Part shown: one piece after another, positions 12,221-21,433 of the stretch
Numbering within the stretch: the stretch's first letter is position 1
How the letters are laid out: every line of letters begins with the position of its first letter
Source: Actinomyces oris
GTDB lineage: Bacteria > Actinomycetota > Actinomycetes > Actinomycetales > Actinomycetaceae
Assembly (NCBI RefSeq): GCF_001937665.1
Contig: NZ_MSKL01000020.1
Location: 1 to 64,000, forward strand
Direction: 5' to 3'
DNA: 64,000 bases
The notes under the pieces: generated by a model
The model's database searches: none
What the model was told of the DNA's origin: nothing
Seen by the model: the letters and a program-made list of their open reading frames with translations, nothing else
Position numbers and translations under genes: made by a program

Positions 12221-13048
12221 ATGTGCCAGTACCCGCCTGACGGACTCATGTCGCCGGGATCGGCCCGCCCGGTCCCAGTCGTCGACGGTGCGCAGACGGG
12301 TCGGCTGCTCGACGAGAACGCCGCCGACCTGGCGCTGCGAGCCACTCACTACCTGCGCACCCGTTTCCGTGATCGTGTCACCATGGGGGATCTCTCTGCG
12401 CATCTCGCCTACAGCCCCTCCCACCTCACTCGGGTCTTCACATCCGTCGTCGGTACCTCGCCCATGGACTACCTGGCCGCATGGAGACTGCACGAGGCCA
12501 AGCACCTCCTCATCACCCACCGGCTGGGTGTGGCGGAGACCTGCCACGAGGTCGGCTACACCTCGGTGGGCACTTTCAGCCGCCGCTTCCTGCGCGACGT
12601 CGGGACCGCGCCCGGCGCTCTGCGCCGCATCGCCGACCGGGTCGCCGAGCGAACCCTGCCGGCCGTGAGCCTCCTGGTGCCGGCAGCGGCCAGGATCCGC
12701 ATCCGCCTCGACATCTCTGAGGAGATGCGCCGCGCGCTTGGGCCGGCCCCCTATCAGTGGGTAGGTACCTTTCCCCGCCCCATCCCCAGCGGGCTGCCGA
12801 CCAGTGGCACGCTGCGCCGACACATTGACGAGGTCGAGCTGCCAGTGGTCCCAGGCTCGCCCTGGATCCTTGTCACCATCTTTCCCGACGGCGCCAGCGT
12901 CCACGAGCAGCTGGCCCCCACAACCCCTCTTGTCGCGCGCCTGCGTGTCCCTGAGAGTCCCGTTGCCGGCCCCGTCACACTGCCGGTGCGCGCCGCCCTC
13001 CCCTGGGATCCAGCGGTTCTCGTGGCCCTGGCGGCGATGGTGGTCTGA
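12221..13048 (+). CDS. AraC-family transcriptional regulator
   Basis: 275 residues. The AraC/XylS double helix-turn-helix lies near the N-terminus (about residues 35-135). Visible signatures are MGDLSAHLAYSPSHLTRVFTSVVGTSPMDYLAAWRLHEAKHLL and AETCHEVGYTSVGTFSRRFLRDVGTAPGALR, the latter the typical second HTH. The C-terminal half (about 150-275) is an unassigned effector-like domain. The following VOC protein at 13175 begins 126 bp downstream behind its own strong ribosome site and may be its target; no operator was identified. HTH at the N-terminus is the less common domain order. Confidence 0.88.
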   Translation: MCQYPPDGLMSPGSARPVPVVDGAQTGRLLDENAADLALRATHYLRTRFRDRVTMGDLSAHLAYSPSHLTRVFTSVVGTSPMDYLAAWRLHEAKHLLITHRLGVAETCHEVGYTSVGTFSRRFLRDVGTAPGALRRIADRVAERTLPAVSLLVPAAARIRIRLDISEEMRRALGPAPYQWVGTFPRPIPSGLPTSGTLRRHIDEVELPVVPGSPWILVTIFPDGASVHEQLAPTTPLVARLRVPESPVAGPVTLPVRAALPWDPAVLVALAAMVV

Positions 13049-13174
13049 TGACCGCCCGAGGCCCTGTGTGGCAGGACAGCAGGATCGGAGTCGTTCGCGG
13101 CGCGCTGGCCGGGCTACCGTCGTGGAGCGTCAGGACGTCCCTCGACATGCAGCCGGACACGTAAGGAGCCACCG

Positions 13175-13954
13175 ATGACCGACACCACCGCCAACGCCCA
13201 GCCCGCCGAACGCCTTGCCGGCTTCCCCTGCTGGATCGAGCTGTACACACCAGACATCGATGCCTCGGCCGCGTTCTACCGGGACCTTCTCGGCTGGGAG
13301 ATCACCCGTGCCGAACCGGGTGAGCCACTGACTACCGAGGTGCATCACGACGGCCGGCTCATCGGCTCCTTCGAGCCCGCCGAGGACGCGCCCGGGGACT
13401 CCGGCTGGCGGGTGAGCTTCATGGTCGACGACGTCCGCGCCGCAGCCGGAGCCGCTGAGAGGGCCGGTGGGGGTGTCGTTGTGGAACCCACTGACGTCAC
13501 GGAGACCATGGCCTACGCCCTCGCCTCCGACCCTGACGGCAACGTCGTCGGACTCCTGGAGGACGAGGACTGCGAGGGGCCCTACCCCTACCAGGCCGGG
13601 ATGCCGGTGTGGTTCGACGTCCTGGCCAGTGACCTGGAGCCGGCCGAGCGCTTCTACCGGGAGGTCGCCGGGTGGTCCACCCGCCGGCTGACCATCGCCG
13701 ACCAGGAGCAGGACTTCTACACGAGCGTCGTCGGGGGCAGATCCGTGAGCGGCGTCGGTAGGGCCGGCTACTTCGGTGAGGAGGTCCCCTCGCGCTGGCG
13801 CATCTACTTCGGGGTTGAGGACGCCGACGCCGCAGCCCGGCGCGTGCGTGAGCTCGGAGGAACTGTCATCGTCGAGCCCATCGACTTCACGTTCGGGCGC
13901 ATGGTGGAGGTCGCGGACCCGCACGGTGCGCGCTTCCTGCTCACCACCTTCTGA
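13175..13954 (+). CDS. VOC-superfamily protein with two glyoxalase-like domains
   Basis: 259 residues in two homologous halves (about 14-130 and 140-259). Both begin with the VOC pattern (CWIELYTPDIDASAAFYRDLLGW and VWFDVLASDLEPAERFYREVAGW). Both end with the D-P-D/H-G block (ASDPDGNVVGL and VADPHGARFLL). This tandem arrangement is common in Streptomyces-type hydroxylase/glyoxalase-like proteins; the substrate cannot be read. The ATG follows TAAGGAG at 13161, an excellent ribosome site. Probably terminated by the hairpin at 13970-13997. Confidence 0.88.
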   Translation: MTDTTANAQPAERLAGFPCWIELYTPDIDASAAFYRDLLGWEITRAEPGEPLTTEVHHDGRLIGSFEPAEDAPGDSGWRVSFMVDDVRAAAGAAERAGGGVVVEPTDVTETMAYALASDPDGNVVGLLEDEDCEGPYPYQAGMPVWFDVLASDLEPAERFYREVAGWSTRRLTIADQEQDFYTSVVGGRSVSGVGRAGYFGEEVPSRWRIYFGVEDADAAARRVRELGGTVIVEPIDFTFGRMVEVADPHGARFLLTTF

Positions 13955-13969
13955 TCCTCGTGCAATAGC

Positions 13970-13997
13970 CGGGCGGGGCCACTGGTGGCCCCGCCCG
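13970..13997. terminator. Bidirectional terminator hairpin
   Basis: A perfect 13-bp GC-rich stem (CGGGCGGGGCCAC with its complement) with a 2-nt spacer lies between the convergent VOC gene and TerD-domain gene. Confidence 0.65.
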
Positions 13998-14077
13998 ACT
14001 GCGTCCGGAGAGCGAGGGCGCTGGGGATGCTGTGAAAGAGCAGAAGGAAGCACCCTCATGGCCGGACACGGCCCAGG

Positions 14078-16381
14078 TTACCCCGCCTCTCGTCCCTCGA
14101 CGCTCCCGCCCGCGTTGAAGAATTCCTCCGCCGCGGCCTCCTCGGGGCCCAGCAGCGCCAGGATCCGTTCGGTCTGCCACGGCAGGATCCCACCCTCGCC
14201 GAAAACCAGCTGGGCTGCATCGGCGTCCGCGACGACGACGTCGGCCAGCAGGGCGAGCAAATGCGCCAGCGGCATACGCCGGCCCTCCAACAGGTCGAGC
14301 AGGTGTGCCAGGACTCGGTTGCTGCTGTGATCCAGGTTCGCCACCTGGTGCTCGCCCACCCCCACGGGCAGGTCCCACCAGATGAGCCGACGCTCAGCGA
14401 GATCGATGACGAACGGGGTCGCGTTGAATCCGGGTGAGGTCAGGTCGAGGCGCTGCATGACGGTGGATGCCTCGAAGACCTCACCGCGCTGCGGGTCCGC
14501 GCCGCGGGCCATCGCCCCCGCCCAGCACTCGGGCACTTCGCTCAGAGGGTGGTGGGAGAAGGAGTGGACCGTCATGACGACGTAGCGCCAGCCCTGCCTC
14601 AGTGCCTCGGCGAGGGTGACGTCGATGAACTCGGCTGCTCCATTGGGTGCGGAGGTGAGGTCGCCGGAGTGCACGGCCACCGTCGAGCGCAGGTTGTAGT
14701 AGGCGATCTGCTCGGTGCGCGTGAAGTCCTCGGAGACGAAGAAGGCCGACAGGTCCAGGTCCACGCGCGTCCCCCGGCTGTTCACGGTGACAGGAGGATC
14801 AGAGGGCTCCGTGACCTCCGGCAGGTCGCGCCAGTGCAGGAAGAAGCGGATCGTCTCACCCGCAGGCAGGGGCAGCCGGGTGCCGCGCCCCGCCGTGCGC
14901 AGGCCCGGCGAGGCCGAGCGCTGCCCCAACGGCACCGTGTAGCCCTCGTAAAGCCCATGGTCGACGGCGATACGTCCCAGGTGCCCCCGCTGGCGCAGGG
15001 CCTCCTCAACGGCGCGAACCACCGCCGCGTCGGCGGGGCCGGGGCGACGGGTGGACGGGATGAGCGTCGTCTTGGCGCCCGTGGCCGCCTTGATGGCGAC
15101 GACCCGCCAGGGCAGGACCTCCGGCCCGGGGGAGGAGAAGTACTCCCACAGGCGCACCAGGACGGGCAGGGAGACCTCGGGCGCGACCCGGGCGAACCCG
15201 GCGACCACGCGCTCGCGGGCGGCGTCATCCCCGCACAGCCGCAGCAGGTGGTTGAGTCGACGCGCGAAGACCCCGGGGCGGGTGGTCAGCAGGCGGAGGG
15301 CTCCCTCGACGTCGCGACGCGCAAGCGCCTCCTCCAGGTGGGAGGTGAAACCCGCTTCGGTGTCCCCGGAGGCGACCTGGCGCAGGAGCGCGGTGGCGCG
15401 TGGGAAGCGACGCGCGTAGTCGCCGGCCCGCAGGTGACGGACCAACCGCTTCCACCGCTCTGAGCGTCGAGCCATCTCCTCGGCGGAGTCCCGGCCGTCC
15501 TGGGTCTGCCCGACGGCGTCGAGCAGACCCAGCAGCCGGCGCCGCTGCGCACGGGAGAAGGAGGGGAACCGGCACGGCTCGGCCAGGGAGATGTCGCCGC
15601 CCGCCAGAGCGACCGCCAGGCGCAGCACATCGGTGACGGCGCGGTAGGAGCCGGAGAAGTCCAGTCCGGGGAAGGCGACGGTGAGGACCGCAAGGTTCTC
15701 CTTGACCGCCACCTGCGGCGCCACCTCGGGACCGAAGCTGCGCAGGGCCATCAGGTCCGCGCGGTCCTGGGCGCTGAAGGGGATCGCCTGGGCTAGGAGG
15801 TCGGCCACGATCCGCTCCAGATCCTGCTTCGTGGCCAGGTCCAGCCCGGTGAGAGCGCCGTCGTCTCCCGGCAGGGGCTCACGGGGGCTGGGCCGGTAGT
15901 CCGGCAGGATCCGGACCCCGACGACGTCGCCCAGGTAGTGCAGCGCGGCATTGACCAGCAGCGTGGCCTCGGAGGCGGTGCGGACCTGGACGGGGAAGTC
16001 GGGGTAGAAGGGGCGGTACTCGGCGGTCGGAGAGCCGGAGGTGAGGCGGGCGGCGGCATTGACCAGTGCCCAGGCCTGTTCGGGGCGGGTGAGAGCATCC
16101 CGTGCCGAATCGGAGAGCCGGTAGCCCAGGGCGCGCAGCGTAGTCAGAGCCGTGTCGACACCTGCGTTGCTGCCCCGCTGCGGCGCGGGAGCCTCACCCT
16201 GCGGCGGCGCGGAGCGTGATGGCGTTGGTAAGTCGGGACCCGGCGGGAAATAGACGGCCCCGAGCCGGCGGATCGTCACCGCGTTGAGCTCCGCGGTGGC
16301 ATCGGTACCAAGGACACCGCCGACCGCTGCCCCGGCTTTTGTGTCGACCGCCGTCGTCGCAGAGGACTGATTGACTCCCAC
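14078..16381 (-). CDS. Large protein with C-terminal TerD-like domain (SCO0854/MXAN_6230-like)
   Basis: 767 residues from a GTG start at 16381 with AGGAGG six bases upstream. The N-terminal 500 residues are helical and rich in Leu/Arg/Ala, without catalytic motifs I recognise. Residues about 525-690 carry TerD-type signatures: TRVDLDLSAFFVSEDF, IAYYNLRS, HSGDLTSAPNGAAEFIDVTL and RYVVMTVHSFS. TerD domains bind calcium and occur in tellurite-resistance and stress systems. The overall plan recalls the MXAN_6230/SCO0854 family, but I see no N-terminal RING-like Cys cluster, so the match is partial. The adjacent gene (16472-17881) on the same strand is separated by 90 bp. Confidence 0.65.
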   Translation of the reverse strand: MGVNQSSATTAVDTKAGAAVGGVLGTDATAELNAVTIRRLGAVYFPPGPDLPTPSRSAPPQGEAPAPQRGSNAGVDTALTTLRALGYRLSDSARDALTRPEQAWALVNAAARLTSGSPTAEYRPFYPDFPVQVRTASEATLLVNAALHYLGDVVGVRILPDYRPSPREPLPGDDGALTGLDLATKQDLERIVADLLAQAIPFSAQDRADLMALRSFGPEVAPQVAVKENLAVLTVAFPGLDFSGSYRAVTDVLRLAVALAGGDISLAEPCRFPSFSRAQRRRLLGLLDAVGQTQDGRDSAEEMARRSERWKRLVRHLRAGDYARRFPRATALLRQVASGDTEAGFTSHLEEALARRDVEGALRLLTTRPGVFARRLNHLLRLCGDDAARERVVAGFARVAPEVSLPVLVRLWEYFSSPGPEVLPWRVVAIKAATGAKTTLIPSTRRPGPADAAVVRAVEEALRQRGHLGRIAVDHGLYEGYTVPLGQRSASPGLRTAGRGTRLPLPAGETIRFFLHWRDLPEVTEPSDPPVTVNSRGTRVDLDLSAFFVSEDFTRTEQIAYYNLRSTVAVHSGDLTSAPNGAAEFIDVTLAEALRQGWRYVVMTVHSFSHHPLSEVPECWAGAMARGADPQRGEVFEASTVMQRLDLTSPGFNATPFVIDLAERRLIWWDLPVGVGEHQVANLDHSSNRVLAHLLDLLEGRRMPLAHLLALLADVVVADADAAQLVFGEGGILPWQTERILALLGPEEAAAEEFFNAGGSVEGREAG

Positions 16382-16471
16382 GGGGCCTCCTGACGCCTCG
16401 CCGTCCAGGGACTCCGCGCCCCGGAACCGGCTTGAGCCTAGCGGAGGTGGGGAAGGGGGGGCTGAGCTGCC

Positions 16472-17881
16472 TCAGAAACGTCCGTAGGAGTTCTCCAGGA
16501 GCGTCTTGAGGGAGTCGATCTCCACCTCCACCGAGCTGAAGCCGCTTGACACCATGACGCCCTGGTCCCCGACCTGGAACAGGCGCATGAGGAACCCGTT
16601 GTTCGTGGTGCGTATTCCATAGGGGAAGCCGTAGCGCTGCTCCAGTGCCTGGGCGATGCGCCAGGCGTAGTCGGCGACGTGGCGCTTGTCGAAACAGAAT
16701 CGATCCTCCGCTTCCCGCTCGGAGTGAGTGACCACCTCGATGCCCCAGGTGCCGCAGAGGTGCGACTGCCCTGCGAGCCAGCCGTCTCCGCGCAGAACGG
16801 GGCGGCCCCGCCGGGTGTCAGGGCGTCCGCCGAGCGGTCTAAGCACACTTTCGACGGCTGCTCCGCTGAGGATCTGCTCGACGACGGAGAGGATCTGGGG
16901 GACGGACAGCCCGATCCGCATCGGTATGACCTGCCAGTTCACCGGTGGCCGGTTGGGGCCGGTGGGTGCGGGTGAGGAGGCGGCCAGTCTGCGAAGGTCG
17001 TCCATCGTCATCGCGGGTCCGGGCGAGTCCTTCCCCCGATCCTCCAGAAGGAACTCGATATCGTCCTTCGCCCTCTCATCCTCGTCCCCGCTGGGGCTGG
17101 CGGCGAAGACGCCGTAGTCGCCGAAGCCCTCGGAGCCGGCGAAGCGAATGTCCATGAGAGGGCGCCCACCGGCCAGGCCGGCGACGACGTCGCGCATACT
17201 GATCTGGCCGCCCTCGCTCCCGAGGAGATCGCGGGGGATGAGGACCTCCTCCCCGGTGGACTCGACGGTGACCGTGAGACCCTCGGCTGTGCCGGTGAAG
17301 GAGACGAGCCCCAGACCCAGTTCGGATTCCCCCATGTCCCATTGGAAGGTGAAGGGACGGCGCCACTGCGGCGGCATGAGGGACACGTCGTCGGGGAGAC
17401 CGCCGAGAGTCTTCGCCGTGGTCTCCTCGAACATCTCCCAGTTGACGATGTAGGCCTCGCCGGGTCCCCAGTCATCCAACGGGGACCTCCCCAGCTCCAC
17501 CTTCCACAAGTACGGATAGTCCTCGGCCTCGCCCCACTTGAAATCCCGATACTCCTCGGAATCAATGGGGATTGTGGGATCGTAGGAGTCCACGCGCAAG
17601 GAGTACTTGTCATCCCAACGGTGATAGCGCGGCTCGATCTCGATGACCCGTTCCCCGAGCCTCCAGCGGAAGAAGACATTGGGCCCATACATGGACAGGG
17701 ACTCGGTTCCCAGGAGATCGGCGGCCTCGAGCAGGAACCGGTGCACGTCGGCCTCGGTCAAGGTGGTTCCCATGAGTGCAGCCACGCGATTGGACATCTC
17801 CACCTCAGGGTTCACCGCACCGTTCACAGTGCTGATCGCCACGCTGCTCACACGATCTCTCCGTTCAATGTCGTCAGCCAC
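16472..17881 (-). CDS. Uncharacterised 469-residue protein
   Basis: Not recognised. 469 residues from a GTG at 17881; the AGGAG upstream is rather far (about 17 nt), and an internal ATG (MSNRVAALMG, about residue 29) behind GAGGTGGAG is possible. No signal peptide or membrane segment. It is acidic and Trp-rich in the first half (RWRLGERVIEIEPRYHRWDDKYSLRVDSYDP). It seems bipartite: about 30-260 and about 310-469, with an acidic/Pro linker (about 265-310). Both parts open with a helical start (LTEADVHRFLLEAADLL versus LSVPQILSVVEQIL). It lies immediately upstream of the TerD-domain gene on the same strand, so the two may be co-expressed. Confidence 0.7.
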   Translation of the reverse strand: MADDIERRDRVSSVAISTVNGAVNPEVEMSNRVAALMGTTLTEADVHRFLLEAADLLGTESLSMYGPNVFFRWRLGERVIEIEPRYHRWDDKYSLRVDSYDPTIPIDSEEYRDFKWGEAEDYPYLWKVELGRSPLDDWGPGEAYIVNWEMFEETTAKTLGGLPDDVSLMPPQWRRPFTFQWDMGESELGLGLVSFTGTAEGLTVTVESTGEEVLIPRDLLGSEGGQISMRDVVAGLAGGRPLMDIRFAGSEGFGDYGVFAASPSGDEDERAKDDIEFLLEDRGKDSPGPAMTMDDLRRLAASSPAPTGPNRPPVNWQVIPMRIGLSVPQILSVVEQILSGAAVESVLRPLGGRPDTRRGRPVLRGDGWLAGQSHLCGTWGIEVVTHSEREAEDRFCFDKRHVADYAWRIAQALEQRYGFPYGIRTTNNGFLMRLFQVGDQGVMVSSGFSSVEVEIDSLKTLLENSYGRF

Positions 17882-18057
17882 TGTGTGCTGAATGCCTACT
17901 CCTCAGCATATTTTGTTGCGCTGACGATTTCTTGGGTTTGCTCTTCGCGGTGGGAGGCGTCATCCCGGAGAGACCGGACCGTGACTCGTCCGCCGATCGG
18001 AGATATCCTCCGGGCGTGGACGCGCGGTGCCCGCGATTCCAGGCGTGATGCGGTTTC

Positions 18058-18063
18058 TATCAT
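18058..18063 (+). promoter_or_regulatory. Possible -10 element of purD
   Basis: TATCAT lies 14 bp before the purD GTG, so transcription would start only a few bases upstream and the mRNA would be nearly leaderless. This fits the lack of a clear ribosome site. Weak evidence; no convincing -35 was identified. Confidence 0.25.
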
Positions 18064-18076
18064 CTAGGCTGACGCC

Positions 18077-19366
18077 GTGAAGATCCTGCTCCTCGGCTCC
18101 GGCGCGCGCGAGCACGCCCTGGCCCGCGCCCTCGCCCGTGACCCGCAGACCACTGAGCTCGTCGTCGCCCCCGGGAACCCCGGCACCTCGGTCATTGCCA
18201 CGAACCTCAACATCGACCCCAGTGTCCCTGAGGAGGTCGTGGCCCTGGCCACGCAGATGGAGGCCGACCTCGTCGTCGTCGGTCCCGAGGCGCCCCTGGT
18301 CGCCGGCGTCGCCGACGCCGTGCGCGACGCCGGGATCCCCTGCTTCGGCCCCAGCGCCGAGGCCGCCCGCCTGGAGGGCTCGAAGGCCTTCGCCAAGGAG
18401 ATCATGACCGCCGCGGACGTACCCACCGCCGAGGCCGCCGTGTGCACCACCGAGGCCGAGCTGACCGCCGCCCTGGACCGCTTCGGGGCCCCCTACGTCG
18501 TCAAGGAGGACGGCCTGGCCGCAGGCAAGGGCGTCGTCGTCACCGACGAGCTCCCCGTCGCCCTGGCCCACGGTCGCGCCTGCCTGACCCGCGGCAGCGG
18601 TCGCGTCGTCGTTGAGGACTATCTCGACGGCCCTGAGACCTCCGTGTTCTGCGTGTGCGACGGCGCCACCGTCCGCCCCCTGGCCCCCGCCCAGGACTTC
18701 AAGCGCCTCCTCAACGACGACGCCGGCCCCAACACCGGCGGCATGGGCGCCTACTCGCCCCTGTCCTGGGCTCCGGCCGACCTGGTCGAGCAGGTGGTGC
18801 GTGAGGTCGCCCAACCCGTCGTCGACGAGATGGCCCGCCGCGGCACCAGCTTCATCGGTCTGCTCTACTGCGGCCTGGCCCTGACCAGCCGCGGACTGCG
18901 CGTCGTCGAGTTCAACGTCCGCTTCGGCGACCCCGAGACCCAGGCCGTCCTGGCCCGCCTGACCTCCTCCCTGCCCGAGCTCCTCCACGCCGCCGCCACC
19001 GGCCGCCTCGCCGAGACCCCTGAGCCCACCTGGTCCGAGCAGTGCGCCGTCGACGTCGTCATCGCCGCCCCCGGCTACCCCGGAACCGTCACCACCGGCG
19101 GCACCATCACCGGGATCGAGGCCGCCGAGGAGCTCGACGACGTCCACGTGCTGCACGCCGGCACCGGCACCACCGAGCGCGGGGAGCTGGTCGCCGTCGG
19201 CGGGCGGGTCCTGTCCGTCGTCGCCCTGGGGCCAACCGTCGAGGCGGCGCGGGAACGCGCCTACGAGGCCGTCGAGCGCATCGACCTCGACGGCGCCCAG
19301 TACCGCACCGATATCGCCCAGGCGGCCAGTGTCGGCACTGCAAGCAGTGCCGACGGGGCCGAGTAG
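18077..19366 (+). CDS. purD: Phosphoribosylamine-glycine ligase (GAR synthetase)
   Basis: PurD ligates glycine to phosphoribosylamine with ATP, the second step of de novo purine synthesis. 429 residues, typical. The N-terminus MKILLLGSGAREHALA is the PurD signature. ATP-grasp features include YVVKEDGLAAGKGVVV (about 139-154), the signature RFGDPETQ(A)V, and NTGGMGAYSP. It starts with GTG at 18077. The gene is first in a loose purine series running to purL but is separated from purC by 430 bp, so it is probably its own unit. Its last codons form a perfect hairpin (see 19331-19354). Confidence 0.97.
   Translation: MKILLLGSGAREHALARALARDPQTTELVVAPGNPGTSVIATNLNIDPSVPEEVVALATQMEADLVVVGPEAPLVAGVADAVRDAGIPCFGPSAEAARLEGSKAFAKEIMTAADVPTAEAAVCTTEAELTAALDRFGAPYVVKEDGLAAGKGVVVTDELPVALAHGRACLTRGSGRVVVEDYLDGPETSVFCVCDGATVRPLAPAQDFKRLLNDDAGPNTGGMGAYSPLSWAPADLVEQVVREVAQPVVDEMARRGTSFIGLLYCGLALTSRGLRVVEFNVRFGDPETQAVLARLTSSLPELLHAAATGRLAETPEPTWSEQCAVDVVIAAPGYPGTVTTGGTITGIEAAEELDDVHVLHAGTGTTERGELVAVGGRVLSVVALGPTVEAARERAYEAVERIDLDGAQYRTDIAQAASVGTASSADGAE
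19331..19354 (+). terminator. Hairpin inside the 3' end of purD
   Basis: GTCGGCACTG and CAGTGCCGAC pair perfectly (10 bp, CAAG loop) and encode the last residues of PurD (VGTASSAD). Being 12 bp before the stop it could act as terminator or mRNA 3'-end stabiliser; no U-tract follows. Confidence 0.4.
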
Positions 19367-19796
19367 GGCCTCCTCGACGTCGCGATCACGGCTCACGGTT
19401 CGCCGTCTGCCGAACCCCGGAGGCCGCGCCGTCAGACACGGCCGAGAGGGGCGGGGCGTTTGACGCACGCACTTCTTCCGAGACCAAACGCACACCGGTG
19501 GTTTCTTTCCTGAGAGGGACCCGCGGTCCCTCGGAGGGTGGGCGGGGTGCGCGCCGCCCCCGGTGTTGACCCACGTCAGCGTTCTGTCCGGTCGGCCGGG
19601 AGGAGTCAGAGGTGAGAGTCGTTGCCTTCCCGTCGGTGGGATTTGCTCCGGTCGCAGTCCGGCCCCTCCGATGATCCGACCCGGATGAATGGGCGCGATG
19701 GTGCGGTAATCGGGCGGGCGCCCAGTGGTGACTCCCGCAGGCGACGCCGCAGCTCGGAATCGGACACAGGGTGCCCGCCGATGGCAGGATGGGGGC
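19367..19796. other. Non-coding region between purD and purC
   Basis: 430 bp with no credible gene. It contains a GAGGGACC/GGTCCCTC-type inverted repeat around 19511-19534 (possible terminator or attenuator) and AGGATGGGGG at 19786, the purC ribosome site. No recognised riboswitch was seen. Confidence 0.5.
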
Positions 19797-20747
19797 ATGA
19801 CTCAGTCCGCGAGCTCCGTCTCAGTCGGCCCCGGAGCCTCCTCCGCCGGCTCCCGGCCCCCCGCCGTCCCAGGGTGGGAGCACCGCTCCAGCGGTAAGGT
19901 TCGGGACGTCTACGCCCCCGCCTCCGACGGCCCGTGGGGCGGGCAGGACGTGCTCCTCGTGGTCGCCTCGGACCGCATCAGCGCATACGACCACATCCTG
20001 GCCACCCCGATCCCGGACAAGGGCAAGGTCCTGACCGCCCTGAGCGCCTGGTGGTTCGAGCGGCTCGCCGACGTCGTCCCGGGGCATCTCGTCTCCCTCG
20101 ACGTTCCCTCCCAGGTCGCCGGACGCGCCATGATCTGCCGGCGACTGGAGATGTACCCGGTGGAGTGCGTGGCCCGCGGCTACCTCACCGGTTCCGGCCT
20201 GGCCGAGTATCGGGAGAACCGCGCCGTGTGCGGAGTGGCCCTGCCCGAGGGCCTGACCGAGGCATCCTGCCTGCCCGAGCCGATCTTCACCCCGGCCGCC
20301 AAGGCCGAGCTCGGCGAGCACGACGAGAACGTCACCTTCGAGCGCGTCATCCAGATGGTGGGGGACAGGGCCGCCACCGCCCTGCGCGACACCACGCTGG
20401 CCCTCTACTCCCGGGCCGCCGAGATCGCCGGGGACCGCGGCATCATCCTGGCCGACACCAAGTTCGAGCTCGGCACCGATGCCGGCGGCAACCTGGTCCT
20501 GGGCGATGAGGTCCTCACCCCCGACTCCTCCCGCTTCTGGCCCGCCGACGCCTGGGAGCCCGGCCGGGTCACCCCCTCATTCGACAAGCAGTACGTGCGC
20601 GACTGGCTCACCTCCCCGGCCTCCGGCTGGGACCGGGCCAGCGACCAGGAGCCCCCGTCCCTGCCCGACGACGTCGTCGAACGGACCCGAGCCCGTTACC
20701 TCGAGGCCTACGAGCGGCTGACCGGCCACCCCCTGGAGCTGTCATGA
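19797..20747 (+). CDS. purC: SAICAR synthetase
   Basis: PurC condenses CAIR with aspartate using ATP to give SAICAR. 316 residues from ATG 19797, preceded by AGGATGGGGG; an in-frame upstream ATG at 19725 would add sequence unlike the family. Signatures: SSGKVRDVYAP, DRISAYDHILATPIPDKGKVL, VECVARGYLTGSG, ADTKFELG and DSSRFWPADAWEPG. A Ser/Pro-rich N-terminal extension of about 25 residues precedes the conserved start. The stop overlaps the next start (ATGA at 20744), so translation is coupled to the membrane protein downstream. Confidence 0.96.
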   Translation: MTQSASSVSVGPGASSAGSRPPAVPGWEHRSSGKVRDVYAPASDGPWGGQDVLLVVASDRISAYDHILATPIPDKGKVLTALSAWWFERLADVVPGHLVSLDVPSQVAGRAMICRRLEMYPVECVARGYLTGSGLAEYRENRAVCGVALPEGLTEASCLPEPIFTPAAKAELGEHDENVTFERVIQMVGDRAATALRDTTLALYSRAAEIAGDRGIILADTKFELGTDAGGNLVLGDEVLTPDSSRFWPADAWEPGRVTPSFDKQYVRDWLTSPASGWDRASDQEPPSLPDDVVERTRARYLEAYERLTGHPLELS

Positions 20748-21433
20748 CCACGACCTCACCCACGTCGGACGTTCCCGATACCGGGAGCGCCGCCCGCGCC
20801 TTCAAACCGGGGCCGGGCTTCTACGTCCTGGTCGGCCTCATCGTCCTGACGATCGTGCTGGCGCTGTCGGCCGCCGTCACCTCCGCCCTCGGGGCGGCCG
20901 GGACCTCCCGTGTCCTGGGCGGCATCGCCCTCGTCCTCGTCGGGCTGGGCATGCTCGCCTCCTTGAGGCTCTCCGCCCGCTCCCTGGTGGTCAATGCTCC
21001 CCGCCTGCGCCTGGAGCGCAACCGGGTCCGGGCGGCCCGGGCCCGGCAGGTCAGCGAGTCCTCCAAGAAGGGGGGAAGCGGTAAGGGCTCCCAGAGCAAG
21101 GGGGCCAAGGGCTCCCAGTCCTCGCAGCGGGGCTCGGGGGCCGACGGCGCACCCCTGCCCGGTACCGATCTGGCGACGCTCACCGTGCCGGGAACCAAGG
21201 TGCTCGTCCCCGAGTCGACCGGTCGGCGTGAGCTGACCACTCTCGACGTGGTTTCCGGCCCCGTCACCACCGCACTGGCCGCGACGTCATTCGGGCGTGC
21301 GGCCGACGAGCGCCTGGCCGGTACCTCCACCGGCGAGACCCTCATCCGCGTCGGCCAGCTCCTGCTCGGCGCCACCGGCTTCGTGCTCGTGGCCCTGGGG
21401 CTCGCCTCCATCCTGGGACAGGTGATCTCATGA
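20744..21433 (+). CDS. Uncharacterised membrane protein coupled to purC
   Basis: 229 residues, not recognised. Three predicted transmembrane helices: about 26-49 (FYVLVGLIVLTIVLALSAAV), 57-78 (VLGGIALVLVGLGMLASLRL) and 203-227. A cytoplasmic loop of about 120 residues is basic and then Ser/Gly/Lys-rich (GGSGKGSQSKGAKGSQSS), likely disordered. It overlaps purC by 4 bp at its start and the next gene by 4 bp at its end (both ATGA), a tight operon purC-20744-21430. A link to purine metabolism is only positional. Confidence 0.75.
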   Translation: MTTTSPTSDVPDTGSAARAFKPGPGFYVLVGLIVLTIVLALSAAVTSALGAAGTSRVLGGIALVLVGLGMLASLRLSARSLVVNAPRLRLERNRVRAARARQVSESSKKGGSGKGSQSKGAKGSQSSQRGSGADGAPLPGTDLATLTVPGTKVLVPESTGRRELTTLDVVSGPVTTALAATSFGRAADERLAGTSTGETLIRVGQLLLGATGFVLVALGLASILGQVIS

